A stretch of 64,000 nt of DNA from Panagrolaimus kolymaensis (lineage: Eukaryota; Nematoda; Chromadorea; Rhabditida; Panagrolaimidae): NCBI GenBank assembly GCA_028622995.1, contig JAJQJQ010000065.1:620001-684000 (forward strand), read 5' to 3'. Below, in pieces: positions 25,204 to 35,799 of the stretch. The position numbers were made by a program, and so were the translations under genes. Positions within the stretch are counted from its first letter, which is position 1; every line of letters begins with the position of its first letter. The notes under the pieces are model-generated. The model was not told the DNA's origin and made no database searches. It worked only from the letters and a program-made list of their open reading frames with translations.

Positions 25204-28200
25204 ATGAGCTCTCCTGCCGCTGAAGATTTTTCAAAGGTAATATTCTTGTTTAGATCTTTTTATTGTAATTTTAAGTGCAATAAATATGTTAAAATTTTAC
25301 AACTGCTTTTTTTTGGCCCTTATTAAGCTTTATTAAATTTTTTAGCTCAAATATTTAACTGGTTTTGGAAATGAATTTGCAAGTGAAGATCCTAGAGTTC
25401 CTAATTCCCTTCCATGTGGACAAAATAATCCACAAAAATCTCCACTTTATGCCGAGCAGGTTAGTTTTAATTTTATTTTTTAATTAAAATTTTTTAATAA
25501 TCATATTACAACATAAATATTTATATAATTATTGTGCCTCTGCACAATTAAACATACATAACAAAACATAAACGTGACAATTAAACTAAAACTAACAAAA
25601 CTAAAATCTAGTCCACAACAAATCACTTAGTCTTTTTCCAGAGAAATGATTCAGGGATTTTTTCACCATATAACATTCCATGTTCTAGCATTTGATCAAG
25701 ACCTTTGAGAACAATTTCATGAAAGGGATGAGATGGTGAGAGCCAAGAGCGAATACGACGATCCGAGATTATTGAATTTCTTTCAGTACTAACAATTGTT
25801 TGTCCAAGTTCTAGTTTTACTAAAATTAACCACATTACTAACTCTTTTAATTAAAAGTAAACCTACTTCTGAATTGTTGAAAGAGAGCTTCAACACGTCG
25901 AACTTGCATTTCTGATCCCTTGAATAAAGGAGTTATTGTTAGTTCACCATCACCTCCAATTTTTTCACCACGAGCTTCATCATTCACATGTCGGAAAAAT
26001 CTTTTATCTATCCCAATAAGTGTGTGGCCGATATATTTGTCGGTTTCGTAGTCCATTACAATTTTCCCATTAACATTCATATACCTCGTGATGCAGTAAG
26101 TAACACCTTCATCTTCATTTTCTTTATCATATGGCGTAAGTCTATTAAGCTCTTGAATTAACATTTCATGTTCAGGTTTTTTTTGAAAGTATATTTCTGG
26201 AATTGTACGGACTTTAAATTCTCGAATGACATTTGGAATACGGTGTTTGTAATCATTATTTTCACATGCATGAATTTCACCTCCAGGTGATCGAGGATCT
26301 CCAAATATTTCATTGGTTTCGGTATTCAGCTTCAATAAAGGAACAGACGGAATCAAAACTTGACAATTATTATCTATAATTAAAATATTATTATTAGGAA
26401 TTCAATAAATGTAATACGCACTCCTTTGATATTTAAGAAGATTATCAGCTATGTTTAGGCAATCTTTGCATATAAAATAAATGAGTTTATTTTGTATGCA
26501 TCTAGCCTTGAAAACATGTTTACATTTCTTGATTTCAATTTCACGGATTTTCCATTCATCACGAGGTACACGATCAGTCAAACTTGATTCACTACTGTCC
26601 ACTACAAAGATATCATCATTGTAAAGAACAGGTTCTATCAGCAGAGGTTCATGTGTACTTTCATGAGTCGGGGTATCTTCGTTTGCAGGAGTGGTTGTGA
26701 TAAAGTTTGTATACCGCTTAACCTTAACATCTTTTTGAGCTTCCTAAAATATGTATACTATTAACTTCAATCAAATTTGAAACAACTTACAATAATTTCA
26801 GTTTTTAAAAAGGATGTCCAATGTGCTAGTGATACACAATTTGGTTCACAAATTCTTTCTTTTTTAATAGGAACTACTACCGTGTGTGGATATGGAAGAT
26901 GATGCTCTTTTTTTTGTCGCACGAACCAGTTGAATCCTGATAAACCTTTACTATCCAACGGAGAATTCAAAAACATGCAGGTTTTTTCGTCTTTTAGCCC
27001 TTTCATCATTTTTTCTAATGTTTCACAAGAAAGTCTCATAATGTTTAATTGTGCAGTTCCATCAATATCTTCTTTTCGTATTTTATACCCTTTCTATAAA
27101 AAAAGCTCGTAATAATATCATAAATGTAAAATTTACCCTGAGAAATTTTAACATGTATCGATACTTCTTTGATCGACATTTACGAATAATACGATTAGCC
27201 TATAAAATAAATTTTGAATATAATTTATAAAATGAATTTGAAACTGACGTTATCAGGATGTTTTGGATCATAATCCTTCCAATTTAAAAGCATATCAGGA
27301 GTTAAGGTTTCAAGAGGAACATGTAGCTTCTTGTCCAATAAAGCTCGAAAAGTTAGATTTGGTGATGAAGAAGAATCATTCGCGTCCACTACAATTGACG
27401 AAAGAGAGGATACCGTTCCATCTAGAGCAGCTTTAAGTTTTTTTTGAGTATCTGATTGACTTGTCGAAGATGGTTTTTCATGATGAGTATCCTGTTCAAT
27501 AATTGGAGCAGCCAAATTACTTTCATGTTCGTCCACTACAAGTGCTTTAGAACTTTCTTCATAAACATGATTTGAGTCAGATCTTAACGAAGAAGCAGAA
27601 TTAGAAGATTTTTCAAAACCATATTGAATTGAGCAATGACGAGAGGTAGGTGTTTCACTTAAACCAAAAAATGCAGATGAAGTGTGAAAAGAAGCTAGTT
27701 TAACAATTGATTCCGAAGTTGTTGATGTCGAATCTATAGTTGAGTCTGGAGGAGTTCCGTCTTTTTCATCCACTACAATTGGCTCTGAAGAAATTTTTTC
27801 TTTGGTCTATAATCAAGAAAAATAAACTTAATAAAGAAAATGGTTAAAAACAAACAAAACATACTTGGTATGAAACAGCTGGTGCTTTCAAAGTATCATA
27901 ATAACGTACAGCTTTTGTTTCATCATACTCTTTTTTTTCGAAATGTGCTCTAACGTGTTGACCTTTTAAGTGTTTTCTCAAGTTGTTGACATGTATATAT
28001 GTAAGTTTAGAAAGACAGAGCTTACACGTTCCTTCATTAAAAAAGCTCCAAATGTAAAGTCTCACTAAAAAATTAAATATATATAAAAATTAATACTTTT
28101 AACCTTACTTTTCGGGCGCTTACAAATATTCTTTTTTTTACCATGTTTTCTTTGAACATTATCTTCGTCGTAATATGATAAAGGTTTTGTCATATCAAAT

Positions 28201-31200
28201 TCAATTTGTTCAGAAGCAGCTCTTTCATGGGATGTTTTTAAGTGTCGTCTAAGGTTGCTTGCTCTGCTTGTAGGCGACATAGGAAAAGCACAAATTTTAC
28301 AACTTCCTTTATCAAAAAAGCTCCATGCATATGAAGTAACTAAAAAAAATAAATAATATTTAATATTTTAAAACAAACGTTGTTTAGGATTTTCTTTATA
28401 ATAACGACGTAAAACACTTGAAAGAGAACTGTCCCCACTAATTGTACTATCCCTTGAAGCAGAAGTTGAGGTTGTGTCTGAAACAGATTCATCGATAACA
28501 CCATTGTCCACAACAAATTGACTTGGATGAGGAAGTTTAGAGATGAGATCAGCAACTTCTGAAGACGAAAAGGCTGGAAGTGGACCAGGAGGTAGTTTTG
28601 GAGGAGTAGGTGCAAGAGATCCATGTTTAGAGTCCACTACAAATTCTGATGGGGAATGACGTCGTTTCTAAAACAAAGAAAAATTATGGTTAAAAAAGAT
28701 AATGTTCATACCAAAATATTTGCAATATTAGGCTTAGCAGCTTCTATCAGTGGATCATTGCGGGTTGAACGAAGAAGAGAGGAAACTTTTTCATTTGAAA
28801 ACGAAGCAGATGTTAAAGAAGAAGGTGCAAGAGATCCATCATTCGAGTCCACAACAAATTTCAATTGAGATTCTTCTACAATCTAAAATAAAAGATAAAT
28901 ATAATGGGAGATGTTAAAAAGAAGTCATACAGCTTTGGATGTAATCGAAGCACTACTTTCATTATCACGTTTGGAAGGTTTTGAATAAGTACTTGAAGTT
29001 GAGACATTGGATGAAGATGGACCAAAATGTTTTGTTGATGAAGGACCAGGAGGTTGTTTTGAAGAAAGTTTAATTGCACTTTTACCGCCCACAACAAGTT
29101 CAGAAGGAGTAACATTTTCTTTCTAAAACAACGATCATTAATTGTTCTCATCGAAAAAATTTGAATACATACACAAAAACTTGTAATTGGTTGAATACCA
29201 TGTTTTACAGCTTCTTTATCCAGAAGTTGCTCTTTTGTTAAGCCCATCAGACCAAACAAAACAGAAGTTGATTGAAAGATGTTTTATTACCTGAAAACAT
29301 TCCAACAAAAATTAGTAACTATTCATAAATGTGAAAACACGCATAAAAAGCTACGATAATCCATCATCTTCTTTTTAACATAATTATTAAATTCTTAACA
29401 ATTTTAATTATAAAAACTCAATTTTGCCGGGTAATTTTAGCTTGTTACATTTTTCTGTAAATTTTTCATGTGAAAGAAAAAGAAACAAAAAGTTTCATTC
29501 AAACGATTTACAGTATCCCAATCGTGTTAAAAACAAAAATAGCGCATATTTGAATTTTTTTTTCCGATTTTTTGTTTGCTTTTTTGCACTTTTTTGAAGT
29601 AAAAATTCAATGAGTTTTTGAAATCTTTTTATTGTTAGTTTACACACAAGCATACAAATTTTTTACAAAATTTACAGTTAGACATTAAAAAAATTAGTTT
29701 GAAGGATTCATTTATCTTCATTGCTATTATACCAGACAAAAAATGTTTTAGGGTTATTATTAACATAACCGATAGTTAATAATGAATTTTTATAGTTAAG
29801 TGGCACCGCGTTTACCTTAGCTCGAAAAGAAAATAAACGAAGGTAAATATTTTATTTTTCATTATTTTCACTATAATTGACTTATCTAATACAAAAATGA
29901 GTTTGAATTTACGAATACTTTTTAAAATTTTTACAATTTTATTATTGACTTTGTGTGTTTCAGTTGGCTTTATCGAATTCTTCCAAGTGTGGTTCATAAA
30001 CCATTTCATCCATTGAATCCCACAAATATGCGATTTACTAATCGCTTTGATGCATTTCCACCAACTCCTAATCAACTTCGTTGGCATCCACATCCATTAC
30101 CAAATAATAATGGTGGAGATAAAGATTTCATTGATGGACTGTACACTACTGCCGGCGCAGGTGATCCAACTATTCGACTTGGAATGGCCATTCATAATTA
30201 TGCGTGCAATAAATCAATGAAAAATCGATGCTTTTACAACGCCGAAGGCGATCTTTTAATTGTTCCCCAACAAGGCGCACTTAAAATTGTTACAGAATTT
30301 GGAAAATTTTTGGTTGAACCATTAGAAATTATTGTAATTCCTGCTGGAATTCGATTTGCCATTTTTGTTGATGGACCATCGCGAGGTTATGTTCTTGAAG
30401 TATATGGTAGCCATTTTGAACTTCCCAATCTTGGCCCCATTGGCGCTAATGGACTTGCAAATCCAAGAGATTTTGAAACATCCACTGCTTGGTTTGAAGA
30501 CGTCGATGGAATTGAATATCGTGTAATTTCTAAATATCAAGGAGCCTTCTTTGAATCCATTCAAAATTTTTCACCTTTCAACGTTGTTGCATGGCATGGA
30601 AATTATGTTCCATTTAAATATGATTTACGCAAATTTATGGTTATCAACACTGTATCTTTTGATCATTGTGATCCATCAATTTTTACTGTTTTAACTGCTG
30701 CTTCAGTTAAGGAAGGCGTTGCAATCGCGGATTTTGTTATTTTCCCTCCACGTTGGGGTGTTGCTGAAAATACTTTTAGACCACCATATTATCATCGTAA
30801 GTTATTTAAAGGACCCTGTTCATTTGATCTTTTTTTCAAACTCGCGTTTGATTATTCCCTCATGCCGCAATATTGCAAAGCCCGTAAAGTACCGTAATGT
30901 ACAGTAATTTTACGGTCAAATTACTGTACTTTACGGACCAGGGGTGAGCGGAAGTGGCTTTTCCTTAAACGGAAGGAACCGGAAACGGAACCGAGGAAGT
31001 TCGGCGGAAGCGGAAACGGAAACGGAAATTGAAAATGCCCGGAATTCCGCGGAAACGGAAACGGAACGGAAATTTTGTATTAGAATTTTCTTTTTTTAAG
31101 CTTACGCGGAAGCGGAAACGGAAGCGGAAATTTAAATTTTTTTTTTACGGAAGCGGAAACGGAAACGGAAGTAAAAAAACCACGGAATTCCACGGAAACG

Positions 31201-32614
31201 GAAACGGAAGCGGAATTCCGCTCACCCCTGTTACGGACTCTGCAATATTGCGGCATGAGGGAATAATCAAACGCGAGTTTGAAAAAAAGATCAAATGAAC
31301 AGGGTCCTTTAAGAAACCCTTGCTTTTTATAATTTTTCTTCTCATCTAACAAGTTCCAAAAAGTAAACAAGAGTTTCTCTTTTTTTTTATTCCCACAACT
31401 TCTTAAAGTCTTTGTTGTTGTAAATAACTCAAAAATGCTTACATTTCTCAAGAGCAGATGTTTTTTCTTCACCGCTAATTGATATTCTTTACAAAGGAAT
31501 AAACAAGTTTAACTAAAAACATTGAACAGACTTGTTAAAATTAAAGTTTATTGGTTTTTAAAATAGCAGAATTTCCATATTTTATTATTGGTATATTTTT
31601 AAAAGTGGATTAAATTGCAGGAAATTGTATGAGTGAATATATGGGATTAATTGCTGGAAGTTATGAAGCTAAAGAAGGAGGATTTCGTCCTGGTGGTGGA
31701 TCCCTTCATTCTATGATGACTCCACATGGACCCGATTATACATGCTTTGAAAAAGCTTCAAATGATGAACTCAAACCTCAACGTGTTGCTGAAGGCACCA
31801 TGGTAAGTTTCGATGTGGAACTATTTTTATCTTAACACAACGAATCCTCATTCTATATAAAAAGATCTTGTTTAAGATTAAAAACTATTTAAGTTAGATA
31901 AAAAGCATCTAAAAAATCGGCATCCAACGAAAAGAAAAAGTTTTTGAAAAAAACTGCCAGCTAACTTGTAATGTGATAGGCTGCATCATTTCTGTCTTTT
32001 TTCCATTTCATCATTATTCTTTTTTTCACTTTTTTCTCAGACACTCCCCATTTTTTTATTCCTTAAGTTAAAAGAGGTCCTTAAGAACTAGAAGACAGAC
32101 GACGATTCAAGCGAAGAAAAAAAATTTTGTTCCTTGAAATAAATGAATGTCAACGTTCTTTTTTCTCCAGCGAGTCCAAAGCTTTAAGATATAGTTTTAT
32201 CCTTTTAAAAAAACATAGCTTTTTTTTCAAAAATGAAATTGCTTGTTTCAAACCTTTTTGCTTGTTTTTCATTTGACAAGCAATAAATTTTTTGCTAAAC
32301 AAAAAAAATAACAAAAAGGAGCCAATATTTATATTTTTGAAGTGAAAAAAAAACAACAACCATGAAGGATGTTGCTGCAAATTGGTCTCAGCTTGCTTTT
32401 ACTGATGCTGCTGCTTCTGTCCTTCGACTACTGGCTAATTACTGCCATTTTTTTCTTCAACGTGACACTTATTTTCTTTTTATTTTTTCAGTCATTCATG
32501 TTTGAAAGCTCCTTAAGCTTAATTGTTCCTGAATGGGCTTTATCTGATGGAAATATTGATGTTGACTATCATAAAGATTGGCTACCCCTTAAAAAACATT
32601 TCAAAATGCCATAA
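25204..32614 (+). CDS. hgo-1: Homogentisate 1,2-dioxygenase
   Basis: Six exons: 25204-25236, 25346-25459, 29796-29842, 29964-30796, 31621-31802, 32492-32614; 443 residues, matching human HGD (445). The 47-nt exon 3 encodes [15 protein letters not shown] and is needed to join LYAEQ to SWLYRILPS. Family blocks are intact: [20 protein letters not shown]-like [42 protein letters not shown] and [20 protein letters not shown]. The iron ligands, His-x4-Glu (HRNCMSE) and the later HGPD histidine, are present. The enzyme opens the homogentisate ring to maleylacetoacetate in tyrosine breakdown. Intron 2 (25460-29795) contains a complete antisense gene, and intron 4 (30797-31620) contains a nested transposon pair 10 nt after its donor. 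Confidence 0.95.
25623..29247 (-). CDS. BED-type zinc-finger protein with repeated VVD motifs, nested in the HGD intron
   Basis: Twelve exons with matching phases: 29247-29173, 29122-28931, 28882-28712, 28667-28379, 28339-28109, 28064-27865, 27806-27249, 27199-27137, 27093-26791, 26743-26422, 26373-25867, 25819-25623; 1035 residues. Two BED-like fingers are clear: [14 protein letters not shown]...[11 protein letters not shown] and [14 protein letters not shown]...[11 protein letters not shown], each followed by D-x-TK-x-x-x-YYD. BED fingers bind DNA. Ser/Pro-rich linkers carry a repeated hydrophobic-acidic motif: [62 protein letters not shown] and a degenerate LVVGG. These resemble SUMO-interacting motifs (hydrophobic core followed by Asp/Ser). 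The C-terminal ~400 residues, including a Cys pair region [13 protein letters not shown], match no family I recognise. A nuclear regulator is likely but inferred. Confidence 0.75.
30939..31230. mobile_element. hAT-like non-autonomous element nested in the TTAA element
   Basis: The ends are CAGGGGTGAGCGGAA and its reverse complement TTCCGCTCACCCCTG (15 bp), a CAGGG-type terminus as seen in hAT elements. The flanks are a perfect 8-bp duplication, TTACGGAC at 30931-30938 and 31231-31238, the size hAT transposases make. It is 292 bp with no open transposase. Confidence 0.88.
30950..31215. repeat. CGGAAA-rich simple repeat filling the hAT-like element
   Basis: The interior consists almost wholly of GGAAAC/GGAAGC hexamer variants (CGGAAACGGAAACGG and CGGAAGCGGAAAC), interrupted by CGGAATTCCG palindromes near 31040, 31190 and 31212. 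It is much richer in G+C than the surrounding DNA. The resulting open frame (Gly/Asn/Arg/Lys-rich) is a composition artefact. Confidence 0.85.
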
Positions 32615-33106
32615 ACCATGATGATGAAGAGGAGGACGGGAGAATGAAAAATGTGATGTTTTATCTATTTTCTTAGATACTTTTTTCTAGGATTTTTTAA
32701 GTTTTGGATTTTAAAGTTGTTTTGTAAAAGCGAATACATAGGTTCTTAATTTTGGGCTTTACGAAATTTTTTTTGTCGTGAATTAATGTATTCTATTTTT
32801 TAACCACCACTTTTCCAAAAATATTTTTGTTTAATTTACCACATTCATATAGTTTTGCCCTTGCCATGACTTAAAATGATTATAATTACTAAAGATTTTA
32901 TTACTTTGTGTTTTTAATGAAATAAAGTTATTTATTTTTATAATTTATTACTATAATTTTGTCAGTTCTTTATTACTGACTTTGATATTTATTTGATATT
33001 TTTTAAAGCCCAACAATAATTAATACTTTTGTTTTTAGATCTTAAATATTATTAGCATTTTTTATTTTAGCCTTTGATCTCTTTTTTTTAAATTATTTTT
33101 CTAATC
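32615..33106. other. Intergenic region after HGD
   Basis: AT-rich; contains the HGD 3' UTR with an AATAAA-type signal (AAATAAAG near 32920) and, at about 33070, a TTTTAG that could be an acceptor for the next gene. Confidence 0.45.
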
Positions 33107-33591
33107 ATGACAGCAAACCCCAGTGCAAATGATCATCTTTTACCTCTATCACTTGAAGGTAAGTTTTGTTCACAAACCCTTGCAAATATAAAGTTAATCA
33201 TTAAAAAGCTTTTTTTTCTTTAGAAAGCGCCCAATTCTCATTGGAAGATGAGGATGAAACTCGAAATGGTGCTGATAAGCAACAACGTCAAGGCCTTTTA
33301 AACCCTTTAAATCTCGCAGCAACCTCTTCACTTTCCTCATCAACTTCCACCACTCAAAGATTTCCATCTTGGCGAGATAAAAATCAAACAACCCAAAGAG
33401 AATCTTCACGTTTGACGGATGAAATTGAACTTGATGACGCTGATTCAGGTTCAGATGATCTTGAACTTTTGCCACCTTTTACTTCTCCAGCGGGAACAAA
33501 TACAGCAACAAAAAATGCTAAAAGAAAATTGAATAAAATATTTCGATGTTGTTCCCCGCATTTTGTTGCACCCAAATGTTCGATAATGTAA
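33107..33591 (+). CDS. Small acidic protein with a C-terminal CaaX box
   Basis: Two exons, 33107-33158 and 33224-33591, joined as G|AA, encode 139 residues beginning MTANPSANDHLLPLSLEESA. The middle is Ser/Thr-rich and acidic (EIELDDADSGSDDLELLPPF). The end is basic and Cys-rich, NAKRKLNKIFRCCSPHFVAPK, finishing CSIM. CSIM fits a farnesylation CaaX box, and the preceding lysine/arginine patch and Cys pair would help hold the protein on a membrane after lipidation. I recognise no family. Gene reality rests on the clean splice and the meaningful C-terminus. Confidence 0.6.
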
Positions 33592-34236
33592 AAAAAAAGT
33601 GTGTTTCATTATTCAAGTTCAATAAGAAAATAGCATCTTTCAAAAGAAAAGGTTGAAAGAAAAACAAAGCTTTTAACGGGTTTCATTAATTTTATATGCT
33701 TTACTCTTTTTTTGGTTTATTTCAAACTTTTTTTTTCTATCATTATTTTGATCTCAAAAATAAGAACAATGTTCTTGAAATTTTAATAGTTGCAATCATA
33801 TATATTATTTAATTTTAAAATAAATCATTTTGTTAACAAACATATGAAATTCCTTACAAACACTGTTCTAAAGCTTTACATTTGATTCAAAATTTTGGTG
33901 AGCAAATTTTTTTTTATTGAAGCAAATATTTGGTGGAAATTCTTTAAATCAAAAGTATTTTTTACATTTTTCCTGCCTCACTTTTTCACCAGGCCAAATG
34001 AAGAAAATATTTTCATTTTTCTCCCTCTTTCAACCAATACAATGTCGCTCTTCTCTTTTTTTGGAAACAAATTTTTTTCTTACAAATTAAAGATTTTATT
34101 TTGATCGATCATCAATCCCAAAACATGATATAAAAAAAGAAATAAAAACTTTTAAATTTTAAAGGGTAAGCCATCTTGAACAAGCAACAAGAAGTTGGGA
34201 TTCACATCCATTAGCAATGAAGATGCCAAATTATTA
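33592..34236. other. Convergent intergenic region
   Basis: AT-rich sequence between the CaaX gene and the LEA-like gene. I see only 3' UTR-like DNA here, including AAATAAAT near 33820. Confidence 0.4.
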
Positions 34237-34410
34237 TTAATCATTCTTGCCGCGGCTGAGGCCGCCTTTACGACCCATTTCGACATATCCAGAGGTGCCG
34301 AGTTGTTCTTTACGAGTTGCACCTCCTTTGCGGCCGGCTTCAGCAACCTTTTCACGATCCCATGAAGCGAAGCCACGATACTTTGGTTTTTCATCCCCTT
34401 TGTTTTCCAT
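34237..34410 (-). CDS. Group-1 LEA / Em-like hydrophilic protein (KGG type)
   Basis: A single exon encodes 57 residues. The sequence contains [20 protein letters not shown], then [20 protein letters not shown] and LSRGKND. The block [24 protein letters not shown] is the hallmark repeat of plant Em/group-1 LEA proteins. The GFAS-x-D-x-x-K...A-x-KGG block matches bacterial KGG stress proteins. Such proteins are disordered in water and protect cells during drying. Group-1 LEAs are uncommon in animals (well documented in Artemia), so acquisition by transfer is possible. The coding DNA is visibly more G+C-rich than its surroundings. A good acceptor (CTTCTTTTCAG near 34462) upstream on the minus strand suggests a 5' UTR intron or leader splice. 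Confidence 0.85.
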   Translation of the reverse strand: MENKGDEKPKYRGFASWDREKVAEAGRKGGATRKEQLGTSGYVEMGRKGGLSRGKND

Positions 34411-35276
34411 GATGAAGTAGGGCAGAAGAACGAGAAGAAGAATGGATCAAAATGAAAGTATCTGAAAAGAAGCAAACGATATTAACACTGAAAATAAGGT
34501 AAAGAAGAAAGTTAAGCGTTCTCGAAATAAAAATTTATAAAATGCCTTGGGAGTTAATAAAAAATGAAAGTTTTTCTTTCAAATCTTATGAAAAAAACTA
34601 AACATATCTGAAGCTTATTTAAATCCAACAAAATTAACCACGCCTTAGAAAAAAAAATAGTGAAAGAATTATTTACAAAAGTTCCAAAAAATGAAAGAAA
34701 AAGCTGCAGGTGAATAAAATCAATGCCATTCGGCGATCGTAAACTTCCGCTTTTGAAAATCATCTATGAAAGTATGTATTTGTTGTTTCTAGTAAAATTG
34801 GACAAAAAAGGAAATGTTGTGTTTATTCGGGTGCTTTCACATAAATAAATAAGAGCCGGAGCAAAAGTTGCCGATTTGATATTTTGGGAAACAGAAGATA
34901 TGAATCTTATGATTGCGCTTGCTTTGAAGAAAAATTCTTTTTGATGAGTAATAAACAAGCAAAAGATGGCATTTGAAAGGATTTTAATTTCAGCTGCAAA
35001 CAAAAATTACGGTAGCATTAAAAAAAATAACTATCATAAAACTTTCCGCAGTTGCATTATGGCTCAAAAAAAGAATATGCATGTCTCAAATTTAATGAAA
35101 GCAATCAAGCATAGCTTTGAACGAATTCAAAATTTATTAATTTTGTAGAAATTTTCTCACACATTTTTCTGTCTGATATAATTTTATAATTCCCTCCAAT
35201 TGTTTTGGAATTTTTTCTTGAAATTGGTTTTAATTCTCTGTATTCAAAATAATTTATGAACAAATGAAACTTTTTT
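34411..35276. other. Intergenic region upstream of the LEA-like gene
   Basis: AT-rich; would hold the LEA-like promoter and the 3' UTR of the Thr-rich gene. No supported coding exon. Confidence 0.4.
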
Positions 35277-35799
35277 TTAAAAACTTTTTAATAAAAATGC
35301 AAAAATTATGGAAGAAAGAGTCACAGAAAGATTCCATGAAGATGAACTATTTTCATCATCGGGAGTTTCCTCCCATCTTTCAGTTACAGGAGTTTCAAAT
35401 GTTGTTAATTCAGTAACGATGTGAACTTTATCTTCTTCAATTGGAAGTTTCGTTGTTGTATGAAGTGGTGCAGCTGTTGTTGGTGAAGGCGTTGTAGGTG
35501 ATTGAGTGGTGGATGATGATGATAGATCTGTGCTTGTCATAACTTCATCAGACGTTGTTGATGTGAATTCTAAAGATGTGGTGGTATTTGAAGTTGTTTC
35601 GGTTGTATTAATAGTAGTGGTTGGAGGAGGAATTGTGGTACCTTTAGTTGGGGTTACCTTAAAATAATTAAAATTAATTTTATCCTCATCAAGTTAAACT
35701 TAAAAATAAATCTAACATCTAAAAGAGGCTTACATTTGCTAAACTTAACCCAATTATAAAACTCAAACTTAAAACAAAAATACCAACAACTTTATTCAT
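35277..35799 (-). CDS. Thr/Ser-rich secreted surface protein with probable GPI signal
   Basis: Two exons, 35799-35734 and 35657-35277, phase 0; 148 residues. Exon 1 is a complete signal peptide (MNKVVGIFVLSLSFIIGLSL). The body is mucin-like, with dense Thr, Ser and Pro (TTIPPPTTTINTTETTSNTT, STTQSPTTPSPTTAAPLHTT), so heavy O-glycosylation is likely. The end has a small-residue site (ENSSSSW) followed by a hydrophobic tail LSVTLSSIIFAFLLKSF, the pattern of a GPI-attachment signal. It may belong to the surface coat, but low-complexity composition prevents a family call. Confidence 0.7.

Larger units (their letters stand above)
30806..31312. mobile_element. TTAA-flanked foldback/MITE element in HGD intron 4
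   Basis: The left end TTAAAGGACCCTGTTCATTT and the right end are reverse complements over 72 bp without mismatch, extending to about 82 bp with two mismatches; both outer edges are TTAA. The core includes a palindrome around GTACAGTAATTT...AAATTACTGTAC (30898-30930). The element is 507 bp because a second element is inserted inside it. There is no transposase frame. It sits 10 nt downstream of the exon-4 donor of HGD. Confidence 0.88.

Noticed and set aside
30797..30897. HGD frame running past exon 4 into a longer protein end
   Set aside because: The extension is read from the inserted repeat; the GT donor at 30797 joins to 31621 and restores YYHRNCMSE.
31029..31298. Gly/Asn/Arg/Lys-rich frame at 31 kb
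   Set aside because: It is the CGGAAA simple repeat of the hAT-like element read as codons.
34152..34475. 107-codon frame overlapping the LEA-like gene on the same strand
   Set aside because: Shadow frame; the other frame gives the unmistakable KGG/Em motifs.
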